Positions 51,756-63,729 of a stretch of DNA of 64,000 nt are shown here, one piece after another. The notes below the pieces were generated by a model that worked only from the letters and a program-made list of their open reading frames with translations, was not told where the DNA came from and did no database searches. Every line of letters starts with the position of its first letter. Position 1 is the first letter of the stretch. The translations under genes and the position numbers were made by a program. Source of the stretch: Prochlorococcus sp. AG-402-I20 (GTDB lineage Bacteria; Cyanobacteriota; Cyanobacteriia; PCC-6307; Cyanobiaceae); the NCBI GenBank assembly GCA_003216975.1, contig QCHY01000004.1:1-64000 (forward strand), in the 5' to 3' direction.

Positions 51756-52688
51756 ATGACCGCAACCACAAGAAAAACAACAAAATATAGTAGGTTCCTT
51801 CCAGAAGAACGTTTACCTAATTGGATCAAACCATCCATAGGGAACGCATCTCAACTAGAAAAAGTTCAAAAGCTAGTAAAGGAAAATAGATTACATACAA
51901 TCTGTGAGGAAGGTAGGTGTCCAAACAGAGGTGAATGTTATGCAGCTGGTACGGCTACTTTTTTATTAGGTGGCTCAATTTGTACAAGGAGCTGTGCATT
52001 CTGCCAAGTAGAGAAAGGAAAGTCACCCGAAAAAGTAAATCTTTTTGAAGCAGAAAAAGTTGCAAAGGCTGTTCAAATCTTAGAACTCAAGTATGTGGTA
52101 CTAACCGCAGTCGCAAGAGATGATTTACCTGATCACGGCGCAAGTCTATTCACGACAACAATGGAAGCAATTAGATCATTGAATCCTGGTGTCGCGATAG
52201 AGGTACTAACACCAGATTTTTGGGGTGGAAACAACAAGGACAATAACAAAAAGCAAAGAGAGCGACTTAAGCTAGTTCTCTCGGCTGATCCTATTTGCTT
52301 CAACCATAATCTTGAGACTGTCAAGAGACTTCAAAGAGAAGTCAGGAGAGGAGCTACTTACGAACATTCACTAAACCTTCTTAAATCTGCTAAGGAAATT
52401 GCTCCAAAGATTCCTACAAAATCAGGAATAATGCTTGGACTTGGAGAAAAGTTTCATGAAATAATTCAAACCCTTAAGGACCTAAGAGAAGTCGACTGCC
52501 AATATCTAACCATCGGTCAATATTTACGACCTTCACTTGCTCATATTCCAGTTTCTCATTACTGGTCACCTGCAAAATTCAATGATTTTGCAGACATAGC
52601 AAAGGGATTAGGTTTCAAAAAAGTAAACAGCGGTCCATTAGTAAGAAGCAGTTACCATGCAAATGACACCTTAGATTTAGTCTCCTAA
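51756..52688 (+). CDS. lipA: Lipoyl synthase LipA
   Basis: 310 aa. Auxiliary-cluster Cys in [12 protein letters not shown] and radical-SAM CxxxCxxC in [17 protein letters not shown]-terminal SSYHAND with the RSSY motif. Inserts sulfur at C6 and C8 of octanoyl groups. 13 bases after recR. Confidence 0.97.
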   Translation: MTATTRKTTKYSRFLPEERLPNWIKPSIGNASQLEKVQKLVKENRLHTICEEGRCPNRGECYAAGTATFLLGGSICTRSCAFCQVEKGKSPEKVNLFEAEKVAKAVQILELKYVVLTAVARDDLPDHGASLFTTTMEAIRSLNPGVAIEVLTPDFWGGNNKDNNKKQRERLKLVLSADPICFNHNLETVKRLQREVRRGATYEHSLNLLKSAKEIAPKIPTKSGIMLGLGEKFHEIIQTLKDLREVDCQYLTIGQYLRPSLAHIPVSHYWSPAKFNDFADIAKGLGFKKVNSGPLVRSSYHANDTLDLVS

Positions 52689-52697
52689 AAAATTTAA

Positions 52698-53198
52698 TTA
52701 TTCCGACCAACTCCGATAACTTTTTTCAAGGACAGTCTCACAATCACCTACCATAAAGGCACCTGCACCTCCCCATACAAGTCTCAAAGGCAAGTCCAAG
52801 GGAGAAGATCCCACTGTACGCACAGTATTAAACCCACGCCTCCGAAAGTAACGTTGCAAAATTTTATGTTGATTGTTCTCATCATAAATAGCCAATAATC
52901 TCGCACTTCGACATGGAGTCTCTTCTAATGTCCAAGCCATAGTTGCAGCCCAAATCAAATCACCTACTTTAGAAGTGGCGTTCTTACTAACCTTCATGGT
53001 ATCAAGCTGAAGTCCTTTAGTATTTTGATACGCCCATCCTTTCATTTCACCCCATAATTGAATTTTATCTTTACTAGTTAATTCACCAACAACCAGTCTA
53101 AACGACCAAATATTGAGAGGTCTCCTAACTTGTATTCGCAGCAACAAGCCTCTATCAGATGCTTCTTTTTCTAATAGAGTTAAATTAGTTGTGGTCAT
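52698..53198 (-). CDS. Conserved cyanobacterial hypothetical protein, 166 aa
   Basis: Start set at MTTTNLTLLEKEASDRGLLL, where the ATG overlaps the TGA of trhO (ATGA). An earlier ATG (53210) adds MACL. C-terminal part with SARLLAIYDENNQHKILQRY and PLRLVWGGAGAFMVGDC resembles a small alpha/beta or GNAT-like domain. Unnamed. Confidence 0.65.
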   Translation of the reverse strand: MTTTNLTLLEKEASDRGLLLRIQVRRPLNIWSFRLVVGELTSKDKIQLWGEMKGWAYQNTKGLQLDTMKVSKNATSKVGDLIWAATMAWTLEETPCRSARLLAIYDENNQHKILQRYFRRRGFNTVRTVGSSPLDLPLRLVWGGAGAFMVGDCETVLEKSYRSWSE

Positions 53199-54160
53199 GA
53201 GACAGGCCATATAGAATTTTCAGGTAGACGTTTCATTATTTCATCAATTTGCCGTTGTCTTTCCGCAAATCTTGCTCTATCGCTATCTGTAAATTTATTT
53301 ACACAAGCCTCACATTGCAAGCCTTTAATATAGGTTGGCCTTTTCAAATCCTCAGGGGAGATAGGCAATCCACAAGCATGACACATCGTATGTGAACCTG
53401 GTGAGAGGTCATGATCTAAAGAGACACGTTGATCAAAAACAAAGCACTCACCTTTCCATAAACTATTCTCAGGAGGAACATCTTCTAGATATTTCAGAAT
53501 TCCACCTTCAAGATGATGCACATCGGAAAAGCCTTCATCTATCAAATAAGAAGTAGCTTTTTCGCATCTTATGCCTCCGGTACAATACATCCCTATTTTC
53601 AAAGATGGATTCTCCTTGATTAAAGGTTTTAAATGCTTTTGAACCCATGCAGGAAATTCACGAAATGAGCTTGTGTGTGGATTTAGAGCTCCTGCAAAAT
53701 TTCCAATTTTTATTTCATACTCATTACGAGTATCAATAACAACACTATCAGGATCTTCTAGAAAGTCATTCCATTCACAGCTTTTTATATATTTACCTAC
53801 AGATTTAGCAGGATTAACTTGTTTTAGCCCAATCGTGACAATTTCTTTTTTCTGACGAGCTTTAAAGCGTCTAAATGCCTGCTTTTCGGTCCAACTATAT
53901 TTGACATTAATATTCGATACCTTTAAAAGTTTCTCCAAGATTTCAATGAATTGAACTATCGCATTTTCAGTTCCACAAACCGTACCGTTAACACCTTCAG
54001 AAGCCAATAAAATAGTGCCTTTTATTTCCTGATTCGTTGCTATGTTCGTTAGTTCTTCTTTAATTAAAAGAATTTCTTGATCAATAATCGTTATAAACTT
54101 GTAAAACGCAGCAACTTTGTATTTGAATTTCTTGAGGCTATCCTCTGTTTTCATAACCAC
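53195..54160 (-). CDS. trhO: tRNA uridine(34) hydroxylase / rhodanese TrhO (YceA)
   Basis: 321 aa. N-terminal UPF0176 domain, a rhodanese domain with catalytic Cys in MYCTGGIRCEKATSYLIDEG and a C-terminal Cys4 zinc element (CHACGLPIS, QCEAC). It makes 5-hydroxyuridine in tRNA. Starts immediately after bioB. Confidence 0.92.
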   Translation of the reverse strand: MVMKTEDSLKKFKYKVAAFYKFITIIDQEILLIKEELTNIATNQEIKGTILLASEGVNGTVCGTENAIVQFIEILEKLLKVSNINVKYSWTEKQAFRRFKARQKKEIVTIGLKQVNPAKSVGKYIKSCEWNDFLEDPDSVVIDTRNEYEIKIGNFAGALNPHTSSFREFPAWVQKHLKPLIKENPSLKIGMYCTGGIRCEKATSYLIDEGFSDVHHLEGGILKYLEDVPPENSLWKGECFVFDQRVSLDHDLSPGSHTMCHACGLPISPEDLKRPTYIKGLQCEACVNKFTDSDRARFAERQRQIDEIMKRLPENSIWPVS

Positions 54161-55198
54161 TTATTCTAGAGAGAAATTGGCAGTAATTCCAGCATCCGCT
54201 AAAAGTTTACGGTCAGCCTCCACTTCCGGATTACTTGTTGTCAAAAGTGTATCTCCATAAAATATAGAATCAGCGCCGGATTGTAGACATAGTATCTGAG
54301 CTTCCCTACCTAATTGTTGTCTTCCCGCGCTAAGCCTTATTCGACTCCTAGGCATAATGATCCTCGCTGTTGCGACCATACGAACCATCTCTAATGGGTC
54401 AACAGAAGACAAATCCTCCATGGGTGTCCCCTCCACTGCGACCAAAGCATTTATGGGAACACTCTCAGGATGCGGGTCTAAAGTCGCTAATACTTTGAGC
54501 AAAGAGGCTCTATCAGAGACAGATTCGCCCATACCAATAATGCCACCACAGCACACTGTAATTCCAGCCATGCGTACTCTTCTCAATGTTTCCAGTCGAT
54601 CTTGATATGTTCTTGTTGAAATGATATTAGAATAATGTTCAGGACTAGTATCTAAATTGTGGTTATAGGCTGTTAAACCTGCTTCTGCCAATCTAGAGGC
54701 TTGAGAATCAGTAATCATTCCAGCTGTGACACATGCCTCAAGGCCAAGTTCTCTAACACCTCTGACCATCTCAAGCATTGAATCAAATGCGTTTCCATCT
54801 TTGATCTCACGCCAAGCCCAACCCATACAAAATCTATCTGCTCCTGCATCTTTAGCCGCTCTTGCTCTATCAAGAACTGATTCAACTTGGAGTACAGGGT
54901 TTGGCTGAACCGTTGTTTCGTTGTGTACAGATTGGGGACAGTATGCACAATCTTCTGAGCATCCTCCTGTCTTCACACTTAGAAGAGAAGCTAGTTGAAC
55001 TTTGTAACCTGGATTGTAAGACCTATGAACTATTTGAGCTCTCCACAACAAGTCCATCAATGGCAATTCAAGTATCTCTTTGACTTCCTCTAAAGACCAA
55101 TCATGTCTAAGATCGCCACCTTTTATTGAATTAAAATCTAAATCATCTTTAATATTGAATTTATTAGATTCATGAATATTAGGATTAATTAGAGTCAT
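54161..55198 (-). CDS. bioB: Biotin synthase BioB
   Basis: 345 aa. Radical-[14 protein letters not shown] (about residue 78), then [29 protein letters not shown] and [11 protein letters not shown]. Last step of biotin synthesis. One base from trhO; likely co-transcribed. Confidence 0.97.
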   Translation of the reverse strand: MTLINPNIHESNKFNIKDDLDFNSIKGGDLRHDWSLEEVKEILELPLMDLLWRAQIVHRSYNPGYKVQLASLLSVKTGGCSEDCAYCPQSVHNETTVQPNPVLQVESVLDRARAAKDAGADRFCMGWAWREIKDGNAFDSMLEMVRGVRELGLEACVTAGMITDSQASRLAEAGLTAYNHNLDTSPEHYSNIISTRTYQDRLETLRRVRMAGITVCCGGIIGMGESVSDRASLLKVLATLDPHPESVPINALVAVEGTPMEDLSSVDPLEMVRMVATARIIMPRSRIRLSAGRQQLGREAQILCLQSGADSIFYGDTLLTTSNPEVEADRKLLADAGITANFSLE

Positions 55199-55291
55199 AA
55201 AAGAATTTGAATATAAAAAATTTAATTACTATTTAGTTTTAGCTGATAATCTATAAAAAATCATAGAACTCAAGATATTAAATTATTTTAG

Positions 55292-56062
55292 TTATACACC
55301 TCCAAATCTCCTTCTTCTAGATTGATAGTCAAGTAGTGCCTTAGTAAGAGTATCAGCGTTAAAATCTGGCCATAATACATCTGTGACATGAATTTCAGCA
55401 TAAGCTAATTGCCATAAAAGAAAATTACTTATTCTTTTTTCACCACTTGTTCTAATAAGTAAGTCCGGATCGACCTCACTAGCTGTAAATAATTCAGAAG
55501 CAAATACATTTTCATCTATCAAGGAAGGGTCTAATTCTCCTTTAACCGAACGTTCTGCCAACTTTTGGGCAGCTCGCACTAATTCCCGTCGGCCACCATA
55601 GTTAGTACAAACATTAAAATGAATGCCTTTGTTATTAGAAGTTGATTCAATTGACTCTTTTATTAAATCCTTTAATGCAATGGGTAATGGGTCAAGATCA
55701 CCCAAAAAATTAATTTTCACTTCTTCGAGTTTTAAATTAGTCAATTCACGCTTAAGAACACTTTCAAAAAGTGTCATTAAGAAATTTACTTCTTCACTAG
55801 GTCTAGACCAATTTTCAGTTGAAAAGGCATAAACAGTTAATGCTCCTATTCCCCAATTACTACATAGGTGCAAAGTAGTTTTCAGAGCCTCAACCCCAGC
55901 TGTATGTCCAATCGTTCTTGGCAATCCCCTTGCTTTTGCCCACCTACCATTTCCATCCATAATTACCGCAATATGATCGGGCATACGAAGACGATCAAGA
56001 TCTTTGGGTAATGGGGATACCTCTCTAGAATTATCAGTACTTATCACAGAAGGGTACGTCAA
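55292..56062 (-). CDS. uppS: Undecaprenyl diphosphate synthase UppS
   Basis: 256 aa. [20 protein letters not shown] (catalytic Asp), [20 protein letters not shown] and [20 protein letters not shown]. Makes the lipid carrier for cell-wall synthesis. Start overlaps the end of cdaA (ATGA). Confidence 0.95.
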   Translation of the reverse strand: MTYPSVISTDNSREVSPLPKDLDRLRMPDHIAVIMDGNGRWAKARGLPRTIGHTAGVEALKTTLHLCSNWGIGALTVYAFSTENWSRPSEEVNFLMTLFESVLKRELTNLKLEEVKINFLGDLDPLPIALKDLIKESIESTSNNKGIHFNVCTNYGGRRELVRAAQKLAERSVKGELDPSLIDENVFASELFTASEVDPDLLIRTSGEKRISNFLLWQLAYAEIHVTDVLWPDFNADTLTKALLDYQSRRRRFGGV

Positions 56063-56961
56063 TTCAAAGACTCCTTGCTGTCATTAATTTTCCCAAGATT
56101 AACTCTGGACTGAGAAACTTTAGGTTCAATGTTAGAGGAAGTTGCTTTCAATGAAGAATTAATGCTGGTTGATTTAGTTGAAGATGAATTTGAAGGATCC
56201 AACAATTCTTTCAAAAGGTCAAGTAATCGACTGCTTGTAATAGGTCTTTCTAGTCTTCCTTGACTAGCTAAAGATAAGGTACCTGATTCTTCTGAAACGA
56301 CAACACAAATACATCGATCAAATCGTTCAGTTATCCCCAAAGCCGCCAAATGCCTAGTTCCATATCTACTAATTCCTTGTCTTGAAAGAGGCAAGATCAC
56401 CCCAGCAGAAATAATTCTATTTCCCTTTACCAAAACTGCTCCATCATGAAGTGGGGTATCTGCAGCAAAAAGATTTAATAATAATTCTGATGATAGTTGA
56501 GCATCTATTGGAACTCCGGGGAAAAGAAAATCTTCAGGGCGTAGGTCACTACCCATATCCACAACAATTAGTGCTCCTTTTCTATTTTGTGATAACCGAC
56601 CTGCCGCCTCAGTTAATTGAGCGAAAGTATTAGAACTTGCCCTGAATTCTTTTTGAGTATTTCCCAGAATCACTGCTAATCGTCCCGTACCTAATAATTC
56701 CATTAATCGCCTTAATTCTCCTTGCCATAAAATTGCTAAAGATAATGAACAAGCCAAAACTAATGCATCAACAAGTTTTGAAGTGATTGGTAAATTCGCA
56801 AACCTCTGAACAAACCAGGCTAAAGAAACCAAAAAGAGATAGCCTCTAAGAAGCCATAATGTTCTTTGCTCTTTAACTCTTGTAAAAAGAAGTACTCCAA
56901 GAGAAGAGGCAAACAAGACATCAAGGAGAACACGCAAGTTTATAAGCCACCAAAAATTCAC
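56059..56961 (-). CDS. cdaA: Diadenylate cyclase CdaA (c-di-AMP synthase)
   Basis: 300 aa. Three N-terminal helices, then the DAC domain (about 110-250) with [10 protein letters not shown] and [17 protein letters not shown], the DGA and RHR-type motifs. Ser/Asn-rich C-terminal tail. Coupled to uppS and close to lysA, linking the second messenger with cell-wall genes. Confidence 0.93.
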   Translation of the reverse strand: MNFWWLINLRVLLDVLFASSLGVLLFTRVKEQRTLWLLRGYLFLVSLAWFVQRFANLPITSKLVDALVLACSLSLAILWQGELRRLMELLGTGRLAVILGNTQKEFRASSNTFAQLTEAAGRLSQNRKGALIVVDMGSDLRPEDFLFPGVPIDAQLSSELLLNLFAADTPLHDGAVLVKGNRIISAGVILPLSRQGISRYGTRHLAALGITERFDRCICVVVSEESGTLSLASQGRLERPITSSRLLDLLKELLDPSNSSSTKSTSINSSLKATSSNIEPKVSQSRVNLGKINDSKESLN

Positions 56962-56990
56962 TCCTACACCTCAACGTTATTTCAACTTAC

Positions 56991-58355
56991 CTAATTCTTG
57001 GGAATAAAGCGATCAGGTAATACATCTAATTGCAATAGATCTTCAGGAAGTTCTCTCCTTTGAGTTAACTCGACCGAACCTGCACCAACCAAAATTGTTG
57101 CAGGTCTGGGAATTCTATTGTAATTGGAACTCATAGAATAGTTATATGCACCTGTTCCAAAGACAGCAAGAAAGTCGCCACTCTCACAAGGCGGAAGAGA
57201 AAAATCTTTCAACAAAACATCTCCGGACTCACAATGCTTGCCTGCGATAGTAACTTTTTCAAAATTTGTATCTAGTGGTTTATCTACTAGACAGGCACTA
57301 TATAGAGATTGGTAAGTTATTGGACGAGGATTATCACTCATCCCTCCATCAACAGACAAATAAGTTCTAATTCCAGGAACAACTTTTTTAGCTCCAATCT
57401 TGTAAATAGTGAGCCCCGAATTAGCAACAAGAGATCTACCAGGTTCACACATTAATCTTGGCAAATCTAGATTTCTCTCCCTACAGGCCTTAACAACTGC
57501 ATCAGAAATAACTTCAATCCATTTTTCAATAGATGGTGGATTATCTTCTTGAATATATTTGATACCGAGACCACCTCCTAAATTTAAATCAGTTATTTTA
57601 TGACCAATTTTCTCCGCAAGCTTTAAGGTATCAGCCATCACCCCAGCAAGATCAACATGAGGTTTAACCTCAAAAATTTGAGACCCTATATGAGCATGTA
57701 AACCTGTTAAATTAGCCCATTGATATCTTTTTAATTCTTCTAAAACTGACCTAAGCTCATCAGGATCAAAACCAAATTTGCTATCCAAATGCCCAGTTCT
57801 AATATATTCATGGGTATGGCATTCAATGCCAGGAGTAAACCTCAACATTAATTTTGCTGGTTTATCTTCAGTCGCAATATTTTTGAGCAATTCAATATCA
57901 TGATGATTATCTAAAACAATCGTCACATTATTTTTATAAGCAAAATTCAACTCATTAGGAGATTTGTTATTTCCATGAAAAACAATATCTTCCCCTTTTA
58001 CACCGCCTCTTAAGGCAGTAAGTAATTCTCCTTCTGATACTGCATCAAGCCCAAATCCCTCAGAAGCAATAATTGCGCAAATTGCTAAAGAGCTATTAGC
58101 TTTTGAAGCATAAAGAGGAAGAGAATCTCCTGGATAATGCTTTTTTAAAGAAGAAATATAAGTTTTGCATGCAGTCCTAAGTGACAACTCATCAAAGACA
58201 TAAAGTGGAGTGCCATATTTTTTTGCGAGTTCGCTAAGTTGACATCCCCCTACTACTAATTTTTTGCTCTCATTAATTTCAGAAGAGATTGGAGCAATAT
58301 TTCGATTTGGACTATTTATATCCCTGTTGGGTTCATAAGCATTTGAGCCAACCAT
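56991..58355 (-). CDS. lysA: Diaminopimelate decarboxylase LysA
   Basis: 454 aa. PLP-Lys in PLYASKANSSLAICA, GGGLGIKY for phosphate, and CESGDVL active site. Converts meso-DAP to lysine. First gene of the minus-strand run ending at trhO; 29 bases upstream of cdaA. Confidence 0.95.
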   Translation of the reverse strand: MVGSNAYEPNRDINSPNRNIAPISSEINESKKLVVGGCQLSELAKKYGTPLYVFDELSLRTACKTYISSLKKHYPGDSLPLYASKANSSLAICAIIASEGFGLDAVSEGELLTALRGGVKGEDIVFHGNNKSPNELNFAYKNNVTIVLDNHHDIELLKNIATEDKPAKLMLRFTPGIECHTHEYIRTGHLDSKFGFDPDELRSVLEELKRYQWANLTGLHAHIGSQIFEVKPHVDLAGVMADTLKLAEKIGHKITDLNLGGGLGIKYIQEDNPPSIEKWIEVISDAVVKACRERNLDLPRLMCEPGRSLVANSGLTIYKIGAKKVVPGIRTYLSVDGGMSDNPRPITYQSLYSACLVDKPLDTNFEKVTIAGKHCESGDVLLKDFSLPPCESGDFLAVFGTGAYNYSMSSNYNRIPRPATILVGAGSVELTQRRELPEDLLQLDVLPDRFIPKN

Positions 58356-58447
58356 AAAAAGTTTTTACTTAAATATTTAGTCAATCTAGAGATCAATCAA
58401 CAAATTAGTATTCTTTATTAAAGAAAGAGGAATTACTCAATTTAAAG

Positions 58448-58906
58448 TTGAATATGAATCTCAAAATAATTCAACTTGGCATAAAGCATTTAAATGCTTG
58501 CTTGGATCTAGATCAAAAATCATTAAAAGGTCTTTGGACCAAATCCCAATGGTCAAAAGAACTAACAGATCCTAAAAGAATTTGTCTTGGAATCATAGAC
58601 CCTCAGACAAAAAAACTTTTAGGTCTTTGTTCTGCTTGGATAGTAATAGACGAATTACACATAACTTCTGTAGCTATTCATCCGATGCACCAAAGGACAG
58701 GACTAGGAAAATTTCTTTTATCAGATTTAATCAAACGTTCAACCTCGCTTAAAACAAATCGCATACATTTAGAAGTTAGAGACACTAATGAGCAAGCCAA
58801 AGCTTTTTATAAATCCATGGGCTTTAAAACTGTAGGTAATAGATCTAAATTTTACAAAGATGGAGGTGATGCTCTTATTCTCACTAAAGAAACCAATAAC
58901 AAATAA
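58448..58906 (+). CDS. rimI: Ribosomal protein alanine acetyltransferase-like RimI
   Basis: 152 aa GNAT. ITSVAIHPMHQRTGLGKFLL (acetyl-CoA loop) and LEVRDTNEQAKAFYKSMGFK. Divergent from lysA. RimI-type, substrate not proven. Confidence 0.85.
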   Translation: MNMNLKIIQLGIKHLNACLDLDQKSLKGLWTKSQWSKELTDPKRICLGIIDPQTKKLLGLCSAWIVIDELHITSVAIHPMHQRTGLGKFLLSDLIKRSTSLKTNRIHLEVRDTNEQAKAFYKSMGFKTVGNRSKFYKDGGDALILTKETNNK

Positions 58907-59097
58907 AAAAAGCAATAATTCAGTACGGTTTACCGAAATCAAAAATAAAATAAGTTTACCGCTCTTTGCATCAATTAATACTTTTAATTATTTTTCAACG
59001 AAAACTTAATATTTACCCTTTATAAAAAAAAACCTAACCATACACATTTCACACTTAACCCTGATAAATTAGATTAAATAGTAATGACTAAAGCTAA

Positions 59098-61665
59098 ATG
59101 TTTGAGAGGTTTACAGAAAAAGCTATAAAAGTGATCATGCTTGCTCAAGAAGAAGCAAGACGCCTTGGGCATAATTTTGTTGGAACTGAACAAATCCTTT
59201 TAGGTCTAATAGGAGAAGGCACTGGAGTAGCTGCCAAAGTTCTTAAATCTATGGGAGTAAACCTAAAAGATTCAAGAGTAGAAGTTGAAAAAATAATAGG
59301 AAGAGGTTCAGGATTCGTTGCTGTAGAAATACCATTCACTCCAAGAGCAAAAAGAGTACTTGAATTATCTTTAGAAGAAGCGCGACAACTAGGTCACAAC
59401 TACATTGGGACAGAGCACCTATTACTTGGGCTTATAAGAGAAGGTGAAGGAGTAGCCGCAAGGGTTCTTGAAAATTTAGGCGTTGATCTTACAAAAGTCA
59501 GGACTCAAGTTGTTCGTATGCTTGGTGAAACAGCTGAAGTTACAACAGGTTCAGGATCATCAAAAGGATCTGCAAAAACAGCAACACTTGATGAATTTGG
59601 AACAAACCTTACCAAATTAGCTAGTGAATCAAAGCTTGACCCAGTAGTTGGAAGACATTCAGAAATTGATCGTGTTATTCAAATATTGGGAAGAAGGACA
59701 AAAAACAATCCAGTTTTAATTGGAGAGCCTGGCGTAGGAAAAACAGCAATTGCTGAAGGACTTGCTCAGAGAATCCAACAAGGAAATATTCCAGACATTC
59801 TTGAAGAAAAAAGAGTACTTACCCTTGATATCGGTTTACTTGTTGCTGGTACAAAGTATAGAGGTGAATTTGAAGAAAGATTAAAAAAAATAATGGAGGA
59901 AATTAAATCTGCTGGCAATGTAATTCTAGTTATAGATGAAGTGCATACATTAATTGGAGCAGGAGCAGCTGAAGGAGCAATTGACGCTGCAAATATCTTA
60001 AAACCTGCTTTAGCAAGAGGAGAACTTCAATGTATTGGTGCTACAACTCTAGATGAATATCGCAAGCACATAGAAAGAGATGCTGCATTAGAGCGCAGAT
60101 TTCAGCCTGTAATGATAGGAGAACCTTCAATTAAAGATACAATTGAAATCCTCAAAGGTTTGAGAGAGAGATATGAGCAACATCATAGATTGAAGATTAC
60201 TGATGAAGCTTTAGACGCTGCTGCTAATCTCGGCGATAGGTATATCTCAGATCGTTTTCTACCTGATAAAGCCATAGACCTAATAGACGAAGCAGGAAGC
60301 AGAGTCAGATTACTCAATTCCAAATTACCCCCTGAGGCGAAAGAAGTTGACAAAGAATTAAGAAAAATACAGAAGAATAAAGAAGAAGCAATAAGAGATC
60401 AAAATTTCACCCAAGCAGGAGAACTTAGAGAAAAAGAGGTTGAACTTAGAGATAAAATTAGAAATCTTTTACAGAACATAAGACAAAAAACCGCAACAAA
60501 TCCTGTATCGAATACTGAAAATAATTCAAATTCAAATAACGAAACTTCTGATCAAGTAATTGTTCAGGAAGATGAATTAAAAGCTTCTCAACCAATAGTA
60601 AACGAAGAAGATATTGCCCATATTGTTGCTTCATGGACAGGAGTTCCTGTTCAGAAATTAACTGAAAGTGAATCAGTCAAACTTCTAAATATGGAAGAAA
60701 CATTACATCAAAGATTGATTGGTCAAGACGAAGCTGTTAAATCTGTTTCAAAAGCAATTAGAAGAGCAAGAGTTGGTCTTAAGAATCCAAATAGACCAAT
60801 TGCTAGTTTTATTTTTTCTGGTCCAACGGGAGTAGGTAAAACTGAACTTACTAAGGCTTTAGCGGCCTATTTCTTTGGTAGTGAAGAAGCAATGATTCGC
60901 TTAGACATGTCTGAATTCATGGAAAGACACACTGTTAGTAAATTAATAGGTTCTCCTCCTGGCTATGTCGGTTTTAATGAAGGTGGGCAACTAACAGAAG
61001 CTGTAAGAAGAAGACCTTATACTGTTGTTTTATTTGATGAAATAGAAAAAGCTCATCCAGATGTTTTTAATCTTCTCCTTCAATTACTTGAGGAAGGAAG
61101 ACTGACCGATTCAAAGGGAAGAACTGTTGATTTCAAAAATACACTCATAATAATGACCTCTAATATTGGGTCTAAAGTCATAGAAAAAGGTGGAGGAGGA
61201 TTAGGGTTTGAATTCTCAGGTGAAAATCTTGAGGATACTCAATACAACCGTATTAAATCTCTAGTAAATGAAGAATTAAAGCAATATTTCCGACCTGAAT
61301 TCCTTAACAGATTAGATGAAATAATTGTATTCAGACAGCTCTCAAGAAACGAAGTTAAAGACATCGCTGAAATAATGCTAAAAGAAGTTTTCTTGAGAAT
61401 TAAAGAGAAAGGAATTTCGTTGACTGTTTCAGATGATTTCAAAGAAAGATTAGTTGAAGAGGGATATAATCCTTCTTATGGGGCAAGACCTTTAAGAAGA
61501 GCAGTAATGAGATTATTGGAAGATAGCTTGGCTGAGGAAGTTTTATCTGGAAGGATAAAAGATGGAGATAAAGCTGAAGTAGACATTGATGAAAGCAAAA
61601 AAGTAATTGTTAAACATCTCGGGAAAGACAGTTCCAAACCAGAATTAGCAAGTGCTGCTGTTTGA
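59098..61665 (+). CDS. clpC: ATP-dependent Clp protease ATPase ClpC
   Basis: 855 aa. Two Clp-N repeats ([36 protein letters not shown]), AAA-1 with GEPGVGKT, a middle UVR-like coiled region ([17 protein letters not shown]), AAA-2 with GPTGVGKT and SPPGYVGF. Hexameric unfoldase working with ClpP. Confidence 0.97.
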   Translation: MFERFTEKAIKVIMLAQEEARRLGHNFVGTEQILLGLIGEGTGVAAKVLKSMGVNLKDSRVEVEKIIGRGSGFVAVEIPFTPRAKRVLELSLEEARQLGHNYIGTEHLLLGLIREGEGVAARVLENLGVDLTKVRTQVVRMLGETAEVTTGSGSSKGSAKTATLDEFGTNLTKLASESKLDPVVGRHSEIDRVIQILGRRTKNNPVLIGEPGVGKTAIAEGLAQRIQQGNIPDILEEKRVLTLDIGLLVAGTKYRGEFEERLKKIMEEIKSAGNVILVIDEVHTLIGAGAAEGAIDAANILKPALARGELQCIGATTLDEYRKHIERDAALERRFQPVMIGEPSIKDTIEILKGLRERYEQHHRLKITDEALDAAANLGDRYISDRFLPDKAIDLIDEAGSRVRLLNSKLPPEAKEVDKELRKIQKNKEEAIRDQNFTQAGELREKEVELRDKIRNLLQNIRQKTATNPVSNTENNSNSNNETSDQVIVQEDELKASQPIVNEEDIAHIVASWTGVPVQKLTESESVKLLNMEETLHQRLIGQDEAVKSVSKAIRRARVGLKNPNRPIASFIFSGPTGVGKTELTKALAAYFFGSEEAMIRLDMSEFMERHTVSKLIGSPPGYVGFNEGGQLTEAVRRRPYTVVLFDEIEKAHPDVFNLLLQLLEEGRLTDSKGRTVDFKNTLIIMTSNIGSKVIEKGGGGLGFEFSGENLEDTQYNRIKSLVNEELKQYFRPEFLNRLDEIIVFRQLSRNEVKDIAEIMLKEVFLRIKEKGISLTVSDDFKERLVEEGYNPSYGARPLRRAVMRLLEDSLAEEVLSGRIKDGDKAEVDIDESKKVIVKHLGKDSSKPELASAAV

Positions 61666-61689
61666 TTTTTAAATAGATACGTTAATTAG

Positions 61690-62802
61690 ATGTCTTTAAA
61701 TATTCAGAACATTTCCCCTTTAAAGATAGTAAGAGGAGAAGGGGCTTGGATTAGATCCATAGATCTAATCCCTAAATTATGCAATAGGCCTTTGATAATA
61801 GGTAGGAGTAACGCAACAAAAGAAATAAGAACTTCATTTGAAAAAGATCTTGTTAAAAAAGGTATTAAACCTATCTCTTTTGAGTTAAAACATGATTGTT
61901 GTGAATTAGATATCCAAAAAGCATTATTAATATCAAAAAATAACAACTGTGATGGAATTATTGCAGCTGGAGGCGGGAAAGTCCTGGATGCAGGAAAATT
62001 AATTGCTGATTTACTTAGTATCAATTGCATTACAGTGCCATTAAGCGCATCTACCTGTGCTGGATGGACTGCCTTATCTAATATCTACTCTTACGATGGC
62101 AAATTCATTAAAGATGTAACCTTAAAAAGATGCCCAAATTTGTTGATATTTGATCATTCTATTGTCAGAAAAGCCCCACCTAGAACACTTGCTAGCGGCA
62201 TGGCTGATGCGGTAGCTAAATGGTACGAGGCATCATTAACTAGCAGTACAAGCCAAGACGGTTTTGTACAACAAGCTGTTCAAATGGCTAGGGTTTTAAG
62301 AGATCAGTTATTTTTAAATGGCTACAAGGCTTTCTTAGATCCACTGAGCAATTCATGGATAACTGTTGCAGAAGGATGTGCTCTAACTGCTGGAATAATA
62401 GGAGGTCTTGGGGGTGCCAAATGCAGAACAGCGGCCGCACATCCTATACACAATGGATTAACTCAACTTTCATATAAAAACAAACCACTTCATGGAGAAC
62501 TTGTTGGGTTTGGTTTGCTCGTACAATTATATTTAGAAGAGAAAAATTCAAAAAGTCAATTACCGAAACAAGCCAGGTCGCAACTTTTAGATTTCTTCTC
62601 ACAACTAAATCTTCCTATTTCAATTAATTCTATTTGTTTAAAGAATACGTCCTCAAATGAACTATTTAAAGCATGCAAATTCGCTTGTAATTTCGACTCT
62701 GATATACATCAATTACCTTTTTCGATAAACGAAGAAGATCTCTTAGAAGCAATTCAAAGCTTTCAATCCTTGCCTACAACTACCAATATAAATTTTAAAT
62801 AA
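61690..62802 (+). CDS. Iron-containing alcohol / glycerol dehydrogenase family
   Basis: 370 aa. NAD site AAGGGKVLDAGKLIADLL; metal ligands in SGMADAVAKWYE, AAAHPIHNG and KPLHGELVGFG. GldA-like; true substrate unclear in this organism. 24 bases after clpC. Confidence 0.87.
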   Translation: MSLNIQNISPLKIVRGEGAWIRSIDLIPKLCNRPLIIGRSNATKEIRTSFEKDLVKKGIKPISFELKHDCCELDIQKALLISKNNNCDGIIAAGGGKVLDAGKLIADLLSINCITVPLSASTCAGWTALSNIYSYDGKFIKDVTLKRCPNLLIFDHSIVRKAPPRTLASGMADAVAKWYEASLTSSTSQDGFVQQAVQMARVLRDQLFLNGYKAFLDPLSNSWITVAEGCALTAGIIGGLGGAKCRTAAAHPIHNGLTQLSYKNKPLHGELVGFGLLVQLYLEEKNSKSQLPKQARSQLLDFFSQLNLPISINSICLKNTSSNELFKACKFACNFDSDIHQLPFSINEEDLLEAIQSFQSLPTTTNINFK

Positions 62803-62814
62803 AATTTAAAATAA

Positions 62815-63729
62815 TTGAATCAGAAAATCAATAAAAATATCAATAATTCAAATGCTACGAAAGCATATATAAAAGAAATAAAAGATCATATTATTGACAA
62901 GCAAGCAAGTAAGCTTTTTGAAGATCTTAAATGGATAGAACTGTCGGATATTTCACAAAATAGTTCTGATTTATTTCCAACAGTTCTAACAGGCAAAGGG
63001 AAAAAAATTCTTCTTATCCATGGTTTTGATAGCTGCTTTCTTGAATATAGACGTCTTACGCCTTTTTTAAAAAAGAATAATAAATTAATCATTCCAGATC
63101 TATATGGGTTTGGATTTTGTCCTAGATCTAGTGGTAACAAATATGGATTTAAATATTTAATGAAACATTTGAATTCTGTTTTGGAATATTTTTCAAATAA
63201 TCAACCCATAGGAGTAATAGGTGCCTCAATGGGTGGGGCCTTAGCTTTAGAACTCGCAAGACGAAACCCAAAAAAAATTAATAGGTTGCTACTTTTATCA
63301 CCAGCAGGTTTGGCAGGCAAAAACCCAAAGATTCCATGGCCTTTTAATCATTTGGGGGCCTTTTTCCTTAGTCAACCTTTTGTTCGCAGAGGGCTATGTA
63401 GGCAGGCATTCGCAGATCCAACAAATAGCGTTGGTCCTGCAGAAGAACAAATCGCCTCCATTCATTTAAAAGTTCCTGGTTGGCACTCATCTTTAGCAGA
63501 TTTTGCGGCAGATGGTGGAGTATCCAATTGTGGACTTCCAAAACCGAATCAACCACTCAAAATCATTCTAGGGAAATATGACAGAATTATCCCTAAAAAA
63601 GAAAAGGAAGAAACCAATAGGAACTATAACTCCAATATAGAAATAGCAACAAATTCAGGACATCTTCCCCACTTGGAAGAACCAAAATTAGTTTCTGAAG
63701 CCTGGGAAAAATTAAAAAAAATAAAATGA
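62815..63729 (+). CDS. Alpha/beta hydrolase
   Basis: 304 aa from a TTG at 62815. Nucleophile elbow IGASMGGALALELARR, oxyanion HGFDSCFLEYR, acid GKYDRIIP and His in NSGHLPHLEEP. Stop overlaps the next start (ATGA). Substrate unknown. Confidence 0.88.
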   Translation: MNQKINKNINNSNATKAYIKEIKDHIIDKQASKLFEDLKWIELSDISQNSSDLFPTVLTGKGKKILLIHGFDSCFLEYRRLTPFLKKNNKLIIPDLYGFGFCPRSSGNKYGFKYLMKHLNSVLEYFSNNQPIGVIGASMGGALALELARRNPKKINRLLLLSPAGLAGKNPKIPWPFNHLGAFFLSQPFVRRGLCRQAFADPTNSVGPAEEQIASIHLKVPGWHSSLADFAADGGVSNCGLPKPNQPLKIILGKYDRIIPKKEKEETNRNYNSNIEIATNSGHLPHLEEPKLVSEAWEKLKKIK

